In this document: positions 18,817-28,011 of the stretch, in pieces
Position numbering within the stretch: the first letter of the stretch is position 1
Layout: each line of letters opens with the position of its first letter
NCBI RefSeq assembly: GCF_014385065.1
Contig: NZ_JACRTA010000001.1
Coordinates: forward strand, 930,001-994,000
Direction: 5' to 3'
Length of the DNA: 64,000 nt
Origin: Lentihominibacter hominis
GTDB taxonomy: Bacteria > Bacillota > Clostridia > Peptostreptococcales > Anaerovoracaceae
The notes under the pieces: generated by a model
What the model saw: the letters and a program-made list of their open reading frames with translations, nothing else
Database searches by the model: none
Told to the model about the DNA's origin: nothing
Position numbers and translations under genes: made by a program

Positions 18817-18941
18817 GTGCCCCCCTGTTAGATAACGGGGGCACAGTCAAGGCTCGCAGGCTCGCCAGCCGACAAAGCATTTCTTCCCCTTGACACAAGG
18901 TGTCATGGCGGTAAGCCTGAGAGGCTTCCGCCACCGTGTCA
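18817..18941. other. Hairpin cluster, candidate oriT of the element
   Basis: Three perfect or near-perfect hairpins lie in a 490-base gene-free gap upstream of the relaxase gene. The first is GTGCCCCC / GGGGGCAC with an inner GTTA/TAAC stem (18817-18844). The second is TGACAC / GTGTCA (18891-18905). The third is TGGCGG..AAGCCT / AGGCTT..CCGCCA (18906-18933), followed by another TGTCA that can pair alternatively with the second. GC-rich, gene-free, hairpin-dense DNA next to a MobT relaxase is the expected form of oriT; in ICEBs1 and Tn916 it also lies beside the relaxase gene. The nick site is not identified. Confidence 0.5.
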
Positions 18942-19199
18942 GAAATACTTTGTCAGCAAGTCCTGTTTTGCCTTTTCTAACAAGTTCCATTTCAACCAAT
19001 ATTCATATCTACGGGTTTAATCAGATGGGTATTTCTTTTTGAATGTTTTTGTATTTCATGCTATTGTGCTTATTCACTCACAATAGCATAGTAATTCTTA
19101 TATGCTTATTTGTCAATATCTTTTTTTGTCTTTACAAATCATATTAAGCATGATAGACTTATAACAGTGAAGATATAACGAGATATGGAGGGTTGTGCA

Positions 19200-19820
19200 A
19201 TGAAAATAAGCCATTTAGGAAATAATATACAGACCATAAGAAAATTTAGGGGAATGAAACAACAGGAACTTGCGGACAAAATCGGTATCAATATGCAGAG
19301 CCTTTCCAAGATTGAAAGAGGGTTGAACTATCCTGCTTATGAAACGCTGGAAAAGATAATGGAAGTGCTGGACGTAACGCCGAATGAATTATTATCGGGA
19401 GAATGGAAGTATGTCAATCAGTCTGAAAAAGAAGTCTGTCAGTTTTTAAGAACAGAAGAACGTCTAAATGCAGAACTGAAACACGGACACTATGATAACT
19501 TCTTTGACAGCGAGGAAGAATGGCTGGAATATGAGTTGGAAAAGTTACGGGAATACATTACAGACTATATCAACGGGAAAAGCATTGAAGCGTCCGACCT
19601 TTACCCAATCAAAGAATTTATCCAGCATTTGAAGTTTCAAAAATTACTAGACCGCTATGATGATTTATACAGTATGGATATGTTTGGGGAAAGCATAGAG
19701 GGACATAAATATAGGACACCTTATCAAGTCGTGAAAATGATAAATCCGAACTCAAAAGAGGATATGGAACTGTTACGGGAAGTATTAAGGAATAACCATT
19801 TTGATGATGAGGACGAGTAA
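19200..19820 (+). CDS. XRE-family transcriptional regulator
   Basis: The protein has 206 residues, with an N-terminal helix-turn-helix (IRKFRGMKQQELADKIGINMQSLSKIERGLNYPAYETLEKIMEVL) and an acidic, helical C-terminal region of unknown function. It points away from the relaxase/xis/int operon across the candidate oriT and is well placed to repress mobility genes, as regulators do in ICEs. That role is an inference. The ATG follows GGAGGG by seven bases. A strong hairpin terminator follows the gene. Confidence 0.8.
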   Translation: MKISHLGNNIQTIRKFRGMKQQELADKIGINMQSLSKIERGLNYPAYETLEKIMEVLDVTPNELLSGEWKYVNQSEKEVCQFLRTEERLNAELKHGHYDNFFDSEEEWLEYELEKLREYITDYINGKSIEASDLYPIKEFIQHLKFQKLLDRYDDLYSMDMFGESIEGHKYRTPYQVVKMINPNSKEDMELLREVLRNNHFDDEDE

Positions 19821-19852
19821 TCTTTTTCCTCTTGCGAGAAGATACAGCAAAC

Positions 19853-19914
19853 AAAAAGCCCGATCAAGAGTGCAAAGCACCACCAATGGTGGCAAGCTCT
19901 TGACAGGGCTTTTT
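19853..19914 (+). terminator. Strong hairpin terminator after the XRE regulator
   Basis: The arms AAAAAGCCC..ATCAAGAG and CTCTTGA..GGGCTTTTT, with an inner CCACC/GGTGG hairpin, form a long stem ending in a T run. It insulates the regulator from the downstream surface-protein unit. Confidence 0.85.
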
Positions 19915-19993
19915 CTTTTCTGTTGTGGGTACTCAAGAGGAAAAAAGGAAAAGTGTGATGTCTCAATTTTTTTATCTTGCACGCATAAAAAGA

Positions 19994-20022
19994 TTGAAAG
20001 AGGTGTTTGTTTCCAGTATAAT
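19994..20022 (+). promoter_or_regulatory. Promoter of the surface-protein transcription unit
   Basis: TTGAAA and TATAAT are separated by exactly 17 bases. The start of transcription would be near 20029, giving a leader of about 250 bases that contains the (GACA)13 tract and a terminator-like hairpin before the surface-protein gene. A second, weaker -35/-10 candidate is TTGACA at 20068 with TTACGC at 20091. Confidence 0.65.
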
Positions 20023-20076
20023 GTTTTTTGTATAGAAGCAAGGATTGAATTTTTTTGAAAGAAAGGGTTGACAGTC

Positions 20077-20157
<81 letters not shown>

Positions 20158-20194
20158 ATTCTGCCCTTTTTTCAATTCTATCAATAATAAACAG

Positions 20195-20238
20195 AACGCA
20201 CAGATTATCCAGTTATAAGGGGGAGTTTGTGCGTTTTT
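20195..20238 (+). terminator. Terminator-like hairpin in the surface-protein leader (attenuator candidate)
   Basis: Perfect 8-base arms AACGCACA (20195-20202) and TGTGCGTT (20228-20235) enclose a 25-base loop and run into TTTTT. It lies after the GACA tract and 40 bases before the surface-protein ATG, and no gene end lies near it on this strand (the regulator has its own terminator), so a role in attenuation is more likely than simple termination. Confidence 0.6.
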
Positions 20239-20278
20239 CTATGCAAAGAATTTATGAAAAATAAGGAGTGAACAAACT

Positions 20279-22441
20279 ATGAAGAAAAAACAAGTCCTTG
20301 CAGTAAGTTCCGCATTGATGATTGGAACAACAACTGCACTTACAGGGCTTCCTACTCCTGTCATGGCACAGGAAAACACAGAAGTTGTGCAGGAAGCCGT
20401 TGTAGAAGAAAACAAGACAGAGCAAGTTCCTGTGGAACAGAAAACAGAAAACGCAGAAGTACAAGAGAATATAACAGACAAGGAACAGGAAGAAACTGCT
20501 GAAAATGCAGAAACTTTAAAAGAAGAAAGTACAAAACAGGAAACACCTGCAACACCAGAAAAAGAAGTGGTTACCGAAGATAAGACCGTTGAAGCAAGCA
20601 AAAATACAGAAGTAAAAGCTGGAAGCATTGCTATTGATGAAGCACATTTTCCAGACAAAGTATTTAGAGAACAAATCATTGCAGAATTTGATAAAGACGG
20701 CGATAGTGTGTTATCTGTTGATGAAATATCAAAAGCCCAATTCTTAAACTTGCATGATATGAAAACGATATCTTCATTAGAGGGTATTCAATATCTAACA
20801 AATTTGCAGTCTTTAGATGTTTCTACGACTTCTGTTTCAGACTTAAGTCCGGTTAAAAACTCATCTTTAAAAAGATTAGATTGTCGTTCTTCAAAAGTAA
20901 GAAGCGTTGATTTAACACGTTATCCGAATTTGGAAGCTTTCGTTTGCGATAATACATCAATTAACAGTCTTGATGTATCTAAGAATGAAAAATTGAATAC
21001 GTTATTTGCAGATAGTACCTCTATTTCCAATTTAGATGTAACAAACAATCCTAACTTAGAACAACTATCTTGTAGCAATACAGGATTAATGGAACTTGAT
21101 GTCACACATAATCCGCAATTAGTCACTTTAGATATAGGAGATACAAAAGTAAAAACACTTGATATAAGTAAGAACCCTAATTTGAAACAACTATCATGTT
21201 ATATGACAAATATAGCTGAATTAGATGTAACAAAAAACACAAAACTGACACGCCTTTTTTGTCATGATACAACTATTAAAAAATTAGATTTAAGCAATAA
21301 TTTAGAACTTGAAATGCTACGTTGCGGTGAAATTTTTGAACAAGGGATAAGAGGTCTTGATATAAGTAAAAACACAAAAATTAAAAAATTAATTTGCGAT
21401 GATTTATACTGGTTAAATGTCGGAGAGAATAAAGTTCTTGAAAATAATCATGCTTTTGTAGGCAACGGTTATATTGATATTAAAGGGAATAAAATCGACT
21501 TAAAAAAAGATGTTGAACAAGGAATAGATATTTCAAAAGTAAAAGTTACTGCAAATGGAACTTTAGATAAAGATACAGGAATTATAACGGTAGATGATGT
21601 AAAAAAACCAGTTACTTATGAGTATGATTGCGGTACTTATAAAGACGGAAACGTTGTTTTAAAAGTAGAATTATCGTTAAACTCACAAGGAGAAGATAAT
21701 ACAGCACCAACTATTTCTGCAAATGATGTTACATTGAATGTAGGCGATACTTTCGACCCATTGGCAAATGTAACAGCAACAGATAAAGAGGACGGAACTA
21801 TCACTTTGACAAAAGATAATATTGTTGCAAATGATGTAGATACTTCTAAGGCTGGTACTTACCATGTGACTTATAAAGTAACAGATAAAAACGGAGCTTC
21901 TGCTAAAAAAACGATTACTGTAACTGTGAAACAAAATACAGGCGACCTTAACTCTGCTCCAATCATTTCAGCAAATGATGTTACATTGAATGTAGGCGAT
22001 ACGTTCGACCCATTGGCAAATGTGACAGCAACAGATAAAGAGGACGGAACGATTATTTTAACAAAAGATAACATTATTGCAAATGATGTAGATACTTCTA
22101 AGGCTGGCACTTATCATGTAACTTTCCGTGTAGTAGATAAAAATGGTGCAATTACTGAAAAAACAATTACAGTTACCGTAAAAGAAAAAGTAACAAATAA
22201 ACCTGTAAGTCCACAACAGCCACAGAAACCGAGCAAGCCAACTACTCCAACAAAGCCTAGCGGACAAAAGAACCCTGTAAAAACAGGTGATATGACAAAC
22301 GTAGGATTGTTTACTTCTATGTTTGCTGGTTCAACCGGTGTATTAGCTGTTTTATTAACGACAAAAACATACCCAGGAGGACTTTTACATGACCCAAGTA
22401 CATTTTACACTGAAAAGCGAAGAGATTCAAAGCATTATTGA
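20279..22441 (+). CDS. Secreted LRR / Ig-like surface protein with sortase motif; C-terminus altered by IS256
   Basis: The product has 720 residues: signal peptide (1-30, cut near PVMAQE), an acidic Glu/Thr-rich linker (31-115), an EF-hand-like loop DKDGDSVLSVDE, about ten leucine-rich repeats with LDxxxNxxL-type spacing (160-400), two near-identical 84-residue Ig-like (DUF5011-type) domains, a Pro-rich wall-spanning stretch, the sorting motif NPVKTGD and a hydrophobic helix. After AVLLTTK the frame runs into the 5' flank and coding start of IS256, so the last 24 or so residues (TYPGG...SKHY) are foreign. Sortase anchoring may survive, because EKRR supplies positive charge. The likely role is adhesion. 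Ribosome site AAGGAGTG. Confidence 0.85.
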   Translation: MKKKQVLAVSSALMIGTTTALTGLPTPVMAQENTEVVQEAVVEENKTEQVPVEQKTENAEVQENITDKEQEETAENAETLKEESTKQETPATPEKEVVTEDKTVEASKNTEVKAGSIAIDEAHFPDKVFREQIIAEFDKDGDSVLSVDEISKAQFLNLHDMKTISSLEGIQYLTNLQSLDVSTTSVSDLSPVKNSSLKRLDCRSSKVRSVDLTRYPNLEAFVCDNTSINSLDVSKNEKLNTLFADSTSISNLDVTNNPNLEQLSCSNTGLMELDVTHNPQLVTLDIGDTKVKTLDISKNPNLKQLSCYMTNIAELDVTKNTKLTRLFCHDTTIKKLDLSNNLELEMLRCGEIFEQGIRGLDISKNTKIKKLICDDLYWLNVGENKVLENNHAFVGNGYIDIKGNKIDLKKDVEQGIDISKVKVTANGTLDKDTGIITVDDVKKPVTYEYDCGTYKDGNVVLKVELSLNSQGEDNTAPTISANDVTLNVGDTFDPLANVTATDKEDGTITLTKDNIVANDVDTSKAGTYHVTYKVTDKNGASAKKTITVTVKQNTGDLNSAPIISANDVTLNVGDTFDPLANVTATDKEDGTIILTKDNIIANDVDTSKAGTYHVTFRVVDKNGAITEKTITVTVKEKVTNKPVSPQQPQKPSKPTTPTKPSGQKNPVKTGDMTNVGLFTSMFAGSTGVLAVLLTTKTYPGGLLHDPSTFYTEKRRDSKHY
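21706..22190 (+). repeat. Tandem 252-base direct repeat encoding two Ig-like domains
   Basis: Two copies begin near AAATGATGTTACATTG at 21721 and 21973, exactly 252 bases (84 codons) apart, and are almost identical for the first ~130 bases, with more divergence later. In-frame recombination between them could change domain number and protein length. Confidence 0.85.
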
Positions 22442-23611
22442 ATATTCTGTAAAGGATGACGTTTCTAAAAATATTTTAACAACGGTATTTAATCAACTAA
22501 TGGAAAATCAACGAACAGAATATATTCAAGCAAAAGAATATGAACGAACAGAAAACCGACAAAGTCAACGAAATGGCTATTATGAGCGCAGCTTTACGAC
22601 ACGTGTAGGCACGCTAGAATTAAAAGTACCCAGAACACGTGATGGCCATTTTTCACCCACAGTGTTTGAACGTTATCAACGAAACGAAAAAGCCCTCATG
22701 GCTTCAATGTTGGAAATGTATGTATCAGGCGTTTCAACTCGTAAAGTATCAAAAATTGTGGAAGAACTTTGTGGTAAATCCGTCTCTAAGTCCTTCGTTT
22801 CTAGCTTAACAGAACAGCTAGAACCTATGGTTAACGAGTGGCAGAATCGTTTATTATCAGAAAAAAATTATCCTTACTTAATGACCGATGTACTCTATAT
22901 AAAAGTACGAGAAGAAAATCGAGTACTCTCAAAAAGCTGTCATATAGCGATTGGAATAACCAAAGATGGCGACCGTGAAATTATCGGCTTCATGATTCAA
23001 AGTGGCGAAAGCGAAGAGACCTGGACAACATTTTTTGAATACCTAAAAGAACGCGGTTTACAAGGTACGGAACTCGTTATTTCTGATGCGCACAAAGGAT
23101 TAGTCTCTGCCATTAGAAAATCCTTCACCAACGTAAGTTGGCAAAGATGCCAAGTTCACTTCCTAAGAAATATCTTTACCACCATTCCTAAAAAAAATTC
23201 AAAATCTTTCAGAGAAGCTGTTAAAGGAATTTTTAAGTTCACAGATATTAACTTAGCGCGTGAGGCTAAAAATCGATTGATTCATGATTATATCGATCAA
23301 CCAAAATATTCAAAAGCTTGCGCATCATTGGATGATGGATTCGAAGACGCCTTTCAATATACCGTACAAGGAAATTCCCACAATCGACTAAAGAGTACCA
23401 ATCTAATTGAACGACTGAATCAAGAAGTACGCAGAAGAGAAAAGATTATTCGCATCTTCCCCAATCAAACATCAGCCAATCGCTTAATTGGAGCCGTTCT
23501 TATGGACCTACATGATGAATGGATTTATTCTTCAAGAAAATACATCAATTTTGATAAGTAGAAATGGTAAAAACATTGTATAGCATTTTACACAGGAGTC
23601 TGGACTTGACT
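22355..23611 (+). mobile_element. IS256, left end truncated (Tn4001 remnant)
   Basis: The right inverted repeat is seen at 23586-23611 (TTTTACACAGGAGTCTGGAC onward). The left terminal repeat that should lie about 100 bases before the transposase start is absent: sequence recognisable as the IS256 5' flank (AACGACAAAAACATACCC) begins only at about 22355 and is fused to the surface-protein gene. With one end missing, this copy should be unable to transpose alone. The second IS256 of Tn4001 is not present anywhere in the window. Confidence 0.85.
22389..23561 (+). CDS. tnp: IS256 transposase
   Basis: The 390-residue protein is recognised as the IS256 Mutator-like DDE transposase, at full length. 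Motifs include the zinc-free DDE region with LMTDVLYIKVREENR, LVISDAHKGLVSAIRKSF, WQRCQVHFLRNI and the final acidic residue in STNLIERLNQEVRRREKIIRIFPN. Ribosome site AGGAGG is intact. The enzyme is probably made, but acts only if two ends are available; it could act in trans on other IS256 copies. Confidence 0.97.
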   Translation: MTQVHFTLKSEEIQSIIEYSVKDDVSKNILTTVFNQLMENQRTEYIQAKEYERTENRQSQRNGYYERSFTTRVGTLELKVPRTRDGHFSPTVFERYQRNEKALMASMLEMYVSGVSTRKVSKIVEELCGKSVSKSFVSSLTEQLEPMVNEWQNRLLSEKNYPYLMTDVLYIKVREENRVLSKSCHIAIGITKDGDREIIGFMIQSGESEETWTTFFEYLKERGLQGTELVISDAHKGLVSAIRKSFTNVSWQRCQVHFLRNIFTTIPKKNSKSFREAVKGIFKFTDINLAREAKNRLIHDYIDQPKYSKACASLDDGFEDAFQYTVQGNSHNRLKSTNLIERLNQEVRRREKIIRIFPNQTSANRLIGAVLMDLHDEWIYSSRKYINFDK

Positions 23612-23690
23612 CACTTCCTTTATTATTTTTCATTTTTTTAAACTATTTAATACTAATGTCTTTTATAATAGCTTTTCATATATTATATAA

Positions 23691-25523
<1,833 letters not shown>

Positions 25524-25525
25524 TT

Positions 25526-27016
25526 TCAGCCTGTATCATAGCTAAACAAATCGAGTTGTGTGTCCGTTTTTGGGCGTTCTGCTAGCTTGTTTAAAGTCTC
25601 TTGAATGAATGTATGTTCTAAGTCAAAAAACTCTGACAGCGCCTTTATATAGCTTTCTTTTTCTTCTTTTTTTACTTTAATGATCGATAGCAACAATGAT
25701 TTAACACTAGCAAGTTGAATGCCACCATTTCTTCCTGGTTTAATCTTAAAGAAAATTTCCTGATTCGCCTTCAGTACCTTCAGCAATTTATCTAATGTCC
25801 GCTCAGGAATGCCTAGCGCTTCTCTAATCTCTTTTTTAGTCGTCACCAAATAAGGCTTGTATACATCACTTTTTTCGCTAATATAAGCCATTAAATCTTC
25901 TTTCCATTCTGACAAATGAACACGTTGACGTTCACTTCTTTTTTTCTTGAATTTAAACCACCCTTGACGGACAAATAAATCTTTACTGGTTAAATCACTT
26001 GATACCCAAGCTTTGCAAAGAATGGTAATGTATTCCCTATTAGCCCCTTGATAGTTTTCTGAATAGGCACTTCTAACAAGTTTAATCACTTCTTTTTCTT
26101 CTAAGGGTTGATCTAATCGATTATTAAACTCAAACATATTATATTCGCACGTTTCGATTGAATAGCCTGAACTAAAGTAGGCTAAAGAGAGGGTAAACAT
26201 GACGTTATTACGCCCTATTAAACCCTTTTCTCCTGAAAATTTCGTTTCGTGCAATAAGAGATTAAACCAGGGTTCATCTACTTGTTTTTTGCCTTCTGTA
26301 CCGCTTAAAACCGTTAGACTTGAACGAGTAAAGCCCTTATTATCTGTTTGTTTGAAAGACCAATCTTGCCATTCTTTGAAAGAATAACGGTAATTGGGAT
26401 CAAAAAATTCTACATTGTCCGTTCTTGGTATACGAGCAATCCCAAAATGATTGCACGTTAGATCAACTGGCAAAGACTTTCCAAAATATTCTCGGATATT
26501 TTGCGAGATTATTTTGGCTGCTTTGACAGATTTAAATTCTGATTTTGAAGTCACATAAACTGGCGTTTCTAAAACAAAATATGCTTGATAACCTTTATCA
26601 GATTTGATAATTAACGTAGGCATAAAACCTAAATCAATAGCTGTTGTTAAAATATCGCTTGCTGAAATAGTTTCTTTTGCCGTGTGAATATCAAAATCAA
26701 TAAAGAAGGTATTGATTTGTCTTAAATTGTTTTCAGAATGTCCTTTCGTGTATGAACGGTTTTCGTCTGCATACGTACCATAACGATAAACGTTTGGTGT
26801 CCAATGCGTAAATGTATCTTGATTTTCGTGAATCGCTTCTTCGGAAGTCAGAACAACGCCACGTCCGCCAATCATGCTTTTTTTTGAGCGATACGCAAAA
26901 ATAGCCCCTTTGCTTTTACCTGGCTTGGTAGTGATTGAGCGAATTTTACTATTTTTAAATTTGTACTTTAACAAGCCGTCATGAAGCACAGTTTCTACAA
27001 CAAAAGGGATATTCAT
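25526..27016 (-). CDS. repE: Inc18 theta-replication initiator RepE/RepR/RepS
   Basis: The 496-residue protein is recognised as the initiator of pAMbeta1, pIP501 and pSM19035, from MNIPFVVETVLHDG to QLDLFSYDTG, and appears intact. It binds the plasmid origin and melts it to start Pol I-dependent theta replication. The origin of pAMbeta1 lies immediately downstream of repE; here that DNA is replaced by the GNAT gene two bases after the stop, so self-replication through this module looks lost. Upstream control elements (pII, attenuator, RNAIII) are complete. Expression in the chromosome could still occur. Confidence 0.96.
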   Translation of the reverse strand: MNIPFVVETVLHDGLLKYKFKNSKIRSITTKPGKSKGAIFAYRSKKSMIGGRGVVLTSEEAIHENQDTFTHWTPNVYRYGTYADENRSYTKGHSENNLRQINTFFIDFDIHTAKETISASDILTTAIDLGFMPTLIIKSDKGYQAYFVLETPVYVTSKSEFKSVKAAKIISQNIREYFGKSLPVDLTCNHFGIARIPRTDNVEFFDPNYRYSFKEWQDWSFKQTDNKGFTRSSLTVLSGTEGKKQVDEPWFNLLLHETKFSGEKGLIGRNNVMFTLSLAYFSSGYSIETCEYNMFEFNNRLDQPLEEKEVIKLVRSAYSENYQGANREYITILCKAWVSSDLTSKDLFVRQGWFKFKKKRSERQRVHLSEWKEDLMAYISEKSDVYKPYLVTTKKEIREALGIPERTLDKLLKVLKANQEIFFKIKPGRNGGIQLASVKSLLLSIIKVKKEEKESYIKALSEFFDLEHTFIQETLNKLAERPKTDTQLDLFSYDTG

Positions 27017-27081
27017 TCAGCTGTTCTCCTTTCTTACGAAAATTAATTAGTTAGAAGCTACGATCAAAGTTGAATCACAAC

Positions 27082-27121
27082 AAAAAAGGCAATCAACTAA
27101 GTTTTTCTTAATTGATTGCCT
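27082..27121 (-). terminator. Transcription attenuator in the repE leader
   Basis: On the minus strand, AGGCAATCAA and TTGATTGCCT form a hairpin followed by TTTTTT, 60 bases before the repE ATG. This is the known control point of Inc18 plasmids: antisense RNAIII binding lets this hairpin form and stops repE transcription. Confidence 0.85.
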
Positions 27122-27138
27122 GGTATCTTCTTAAAGAC

Positions 27139-27167
27139 TTGAAATTCCCTCAAAAACCCGATATAAT
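27139..27167 (+). promoter_or_regulatory. Promoter of antisense RNAIII
   Basis: TTGAAA (27139-27144) and TATAAT (27162-27167) are separated by 17 bases on the strand opposite to repE, inside its leader. This is a near-consensus, probably constitutive promoter, as required for a copy-number counter. Confidence 0.85.
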
Positions 27168-27173
27168 GGGTTT

Positions 27174-27319
27174 ACAGATATTTAAGTATCTGATTAATAA
27201 AGTAATTAAATACTTTACCAAATTTCGGGTCTCGACTTCTTTAATTGATTGGTGGTAATCAATTAAGGCTCGCAACTTATTTTCTTGGCGGAAAATAAGT
27301 TGGTCGTGGCTCTTTTTTT
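27174..27319 (+). ncRNA. RNAIII, antisense RNA controlling repE
   Basis: The span runs from about seven bases after the -10 box to the T run at 27313-27319, after the hairpin AACTTATTTTC / GAAAATAAGTT. The length of about 145 bases agrees with the roughly 136-base RNAIII of pIP501. It is complementary to the repE leader and by pairing causes premature termination at the attenuator. The ends are estimated, not measured. Confidence 0.75.
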
Positions 27320-27354
27320 GTATTCTTTATTCAGTTCGTTGTTTCGTTATATCT

Positions 27355-27383
27355 AGTATACCGCTTTTAAAAAAAATAAGCAA
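27355..27383 (-). promoter_or_regulatory. Promoter pII of repE
   Basis: On the minus strand, TTGCTT and TATACT lie 17 bases apart, about 340 bases before the repE start, giving the long leader typical of the family. Through the gapless arrangement repE-GNAT-aacA-aphD it may also be the main promoter of the gentamicin resistance gene. Confidence 0.75.
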
Positions 27384-27389
27384 CAATTT

Positions 27390-27406
27390 CGTTAAATATA
27401 TTAACG
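27390..27406. promoter_or_regulatory. Candidate CopF operator
   Basis: The perfect palindrome CGTTAA-ATATA-TTAACG ends seven bases upstream of the pII -35 box. CopR of pIP501 binds a palindromic site directly upstream of pII, so this position and symmetry fit a copy-control operator. Confidence 0.6.
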
Positions 27407-27410
27407 ACAA

Positions 27411-27650
27411 TCATTGCTTCTCTTCTTCTATTTGCAACTCTACTTGTTCTAATTCATTAGGAATTAAGTCAATAACTAAGGTTGAGTTTGTCAATTCTGC
27501 AATTCGTTCCAATGTTTTTAATGTCGGATCTGATTTTCCTGATTCAATCAATGAATAATTTGATCTACTCATTTCTAATTCTTGGGAGAATTTTTCTTTT
27601 GATTTGGTACCTCTCATCTTTTTTAAGCTTTCTCTAAATGCTAGTTCCAA
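27411..27650 (-). CDS. copF: Copy-number repressor CopF/CopR
   Basis: This small XRE-type repressor (79 residues) has helix-turn-helix SKEKFSQELEMSRSNYSLIESGKSDPTLKTLERIAEL. Its first 60 residues agree with pIP501 CopR as I remember it, including MELAFRESLKKMRGTKSKEK; the acidic C-terminal tail is shorter. It represses pII and so lowers RepE synthesis. Here it is chromosomal and would damp expression of repE and, possibly, the downstream resistance gene. Its own promoter at 27697 carries omega-repressor heptads. Confidence 0.93.
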   Translation of the reverse strand: MELAFRESLKKMRGTKSKEKFSQELEMSRSNYSLIESGKSDPTLKTLERIAELTNSTLVIDLIPNELEQVELQIEEEKQ

Positions 27651-27696
27651 GTTTCTCCCTCCTGTTTATGTAAATATTTTGCACGTTTTCCATTTA

Positions 27697-27725
27697 ATTA
27701 TATCGTTACACCTTGTAAATCACAA
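27697..27725 (-). promoter_or_regulatory. Promoter of copF
   Basis: On the minus strand, TTGTGA (27720-27725) and TATAAT (27697-27702) are spaced by 17 bases. The -35 box lies inside the first omega heptad, as in pSM19035 PcopS. Confidence 0.75.
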
Positions 27726-27759
27726 GTGATTAATCACAAATCACTTGTGATTAGTGATT
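27718..27759. promoter_or_regulatory. Six contiguous omega-repressor heptads (WATCACW)
   Basis: The 42 bases divide without gaps into AATCACA, AGTGATT, AATCACA, AATCACT, TGTGATT, AGTGATT, that is, direct and inverted copies of the 5'-WATCACW-3' heptad bound by the ribbon-helix-helix protein omega of Inc18 plasmids. In pSM19035 this operator represses copS. No omega gene, nor the delta, epsilon and zeta genes, occurs in the window, so the operator is orphaned here. Confidence 0.85.
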
Positions 27760-27846
27760 GTTATTGGTGTTGCCTAGAACGATTCTAAGCACATGTTTAA
27801 TTTTAAAGTGGGCAATTATCTTTAAAATGTCCTACAATGATTCAAT

Positions 27847-27885
27847 AAAAGCATGGCTGCTAGTGAAACTTGCGACCATGCTTTT
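27847..27885. terminator. Bidirectional hairpin terminator downstream of erm(B)
   Basis: AAAAGCATGG (27847-27856) and CCATGCTTTT (27876-27885) are perfect inverted repeats with A/T tails on both strands. It probably ends the erm(B) transcript running leftward. Confidence 0.75.
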
Positions 27886-27893
27886 AAAAATAC

Positions 27894-28007
27894 TTAATGG
27901 GGTCCCGAGCGCTTTAGCTCCTTGGAAGCTGTCAGTAGTATACCTAATAATTTATCTACATTCCCTTTAGTAACGTGTAACTTTCCAAATTTACAAAAGC
28001 GACTCAT
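27894..28007 (-). CDS. Small conserved ORF after erm(B)
   Basis: The 37-codon frame begins 5 bases after the erm(B) stop with GGAGG overlapping the erm(B) end, and encodes a basic peptide starting MSRFCKFGKLHVTKGN and ending KRSGPH. I recall this small frame accompanying erm(B) in Inc18 plasmids and Tn917-like contexts. Its function is unknown; it ends just before the terminator hairpin and may be the truncated start of a longer plasmid gene. Confidence 0.55.
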   Translation of the reverse strand: MSRFCKFGKLHVTKGNVDKLLGILLTASKELKRSGPH

Positions 28008-28011
28008 AGAA

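Noticed and set aside
20239..20679. Minus-strand Ser/Cys-rich ORF of 146 codons
   Set aside because: It lies opposite the Glu/Thr-rich linker of the surface protein, and its composition is explained by the complement of that low-complexity coding sequence.
22389..23611. Intact, independently mobile IS256
   Set aside because: The transposase gene is complete, but the left inverted repeat and about 70 bases of flank are absent.
27174..27319. Small protein gene in the repE leader
   Set aside because: The region is explained by antisense RNAIII and the attenuator of Inc18 plasmids; no supported start and ribosome site exist.
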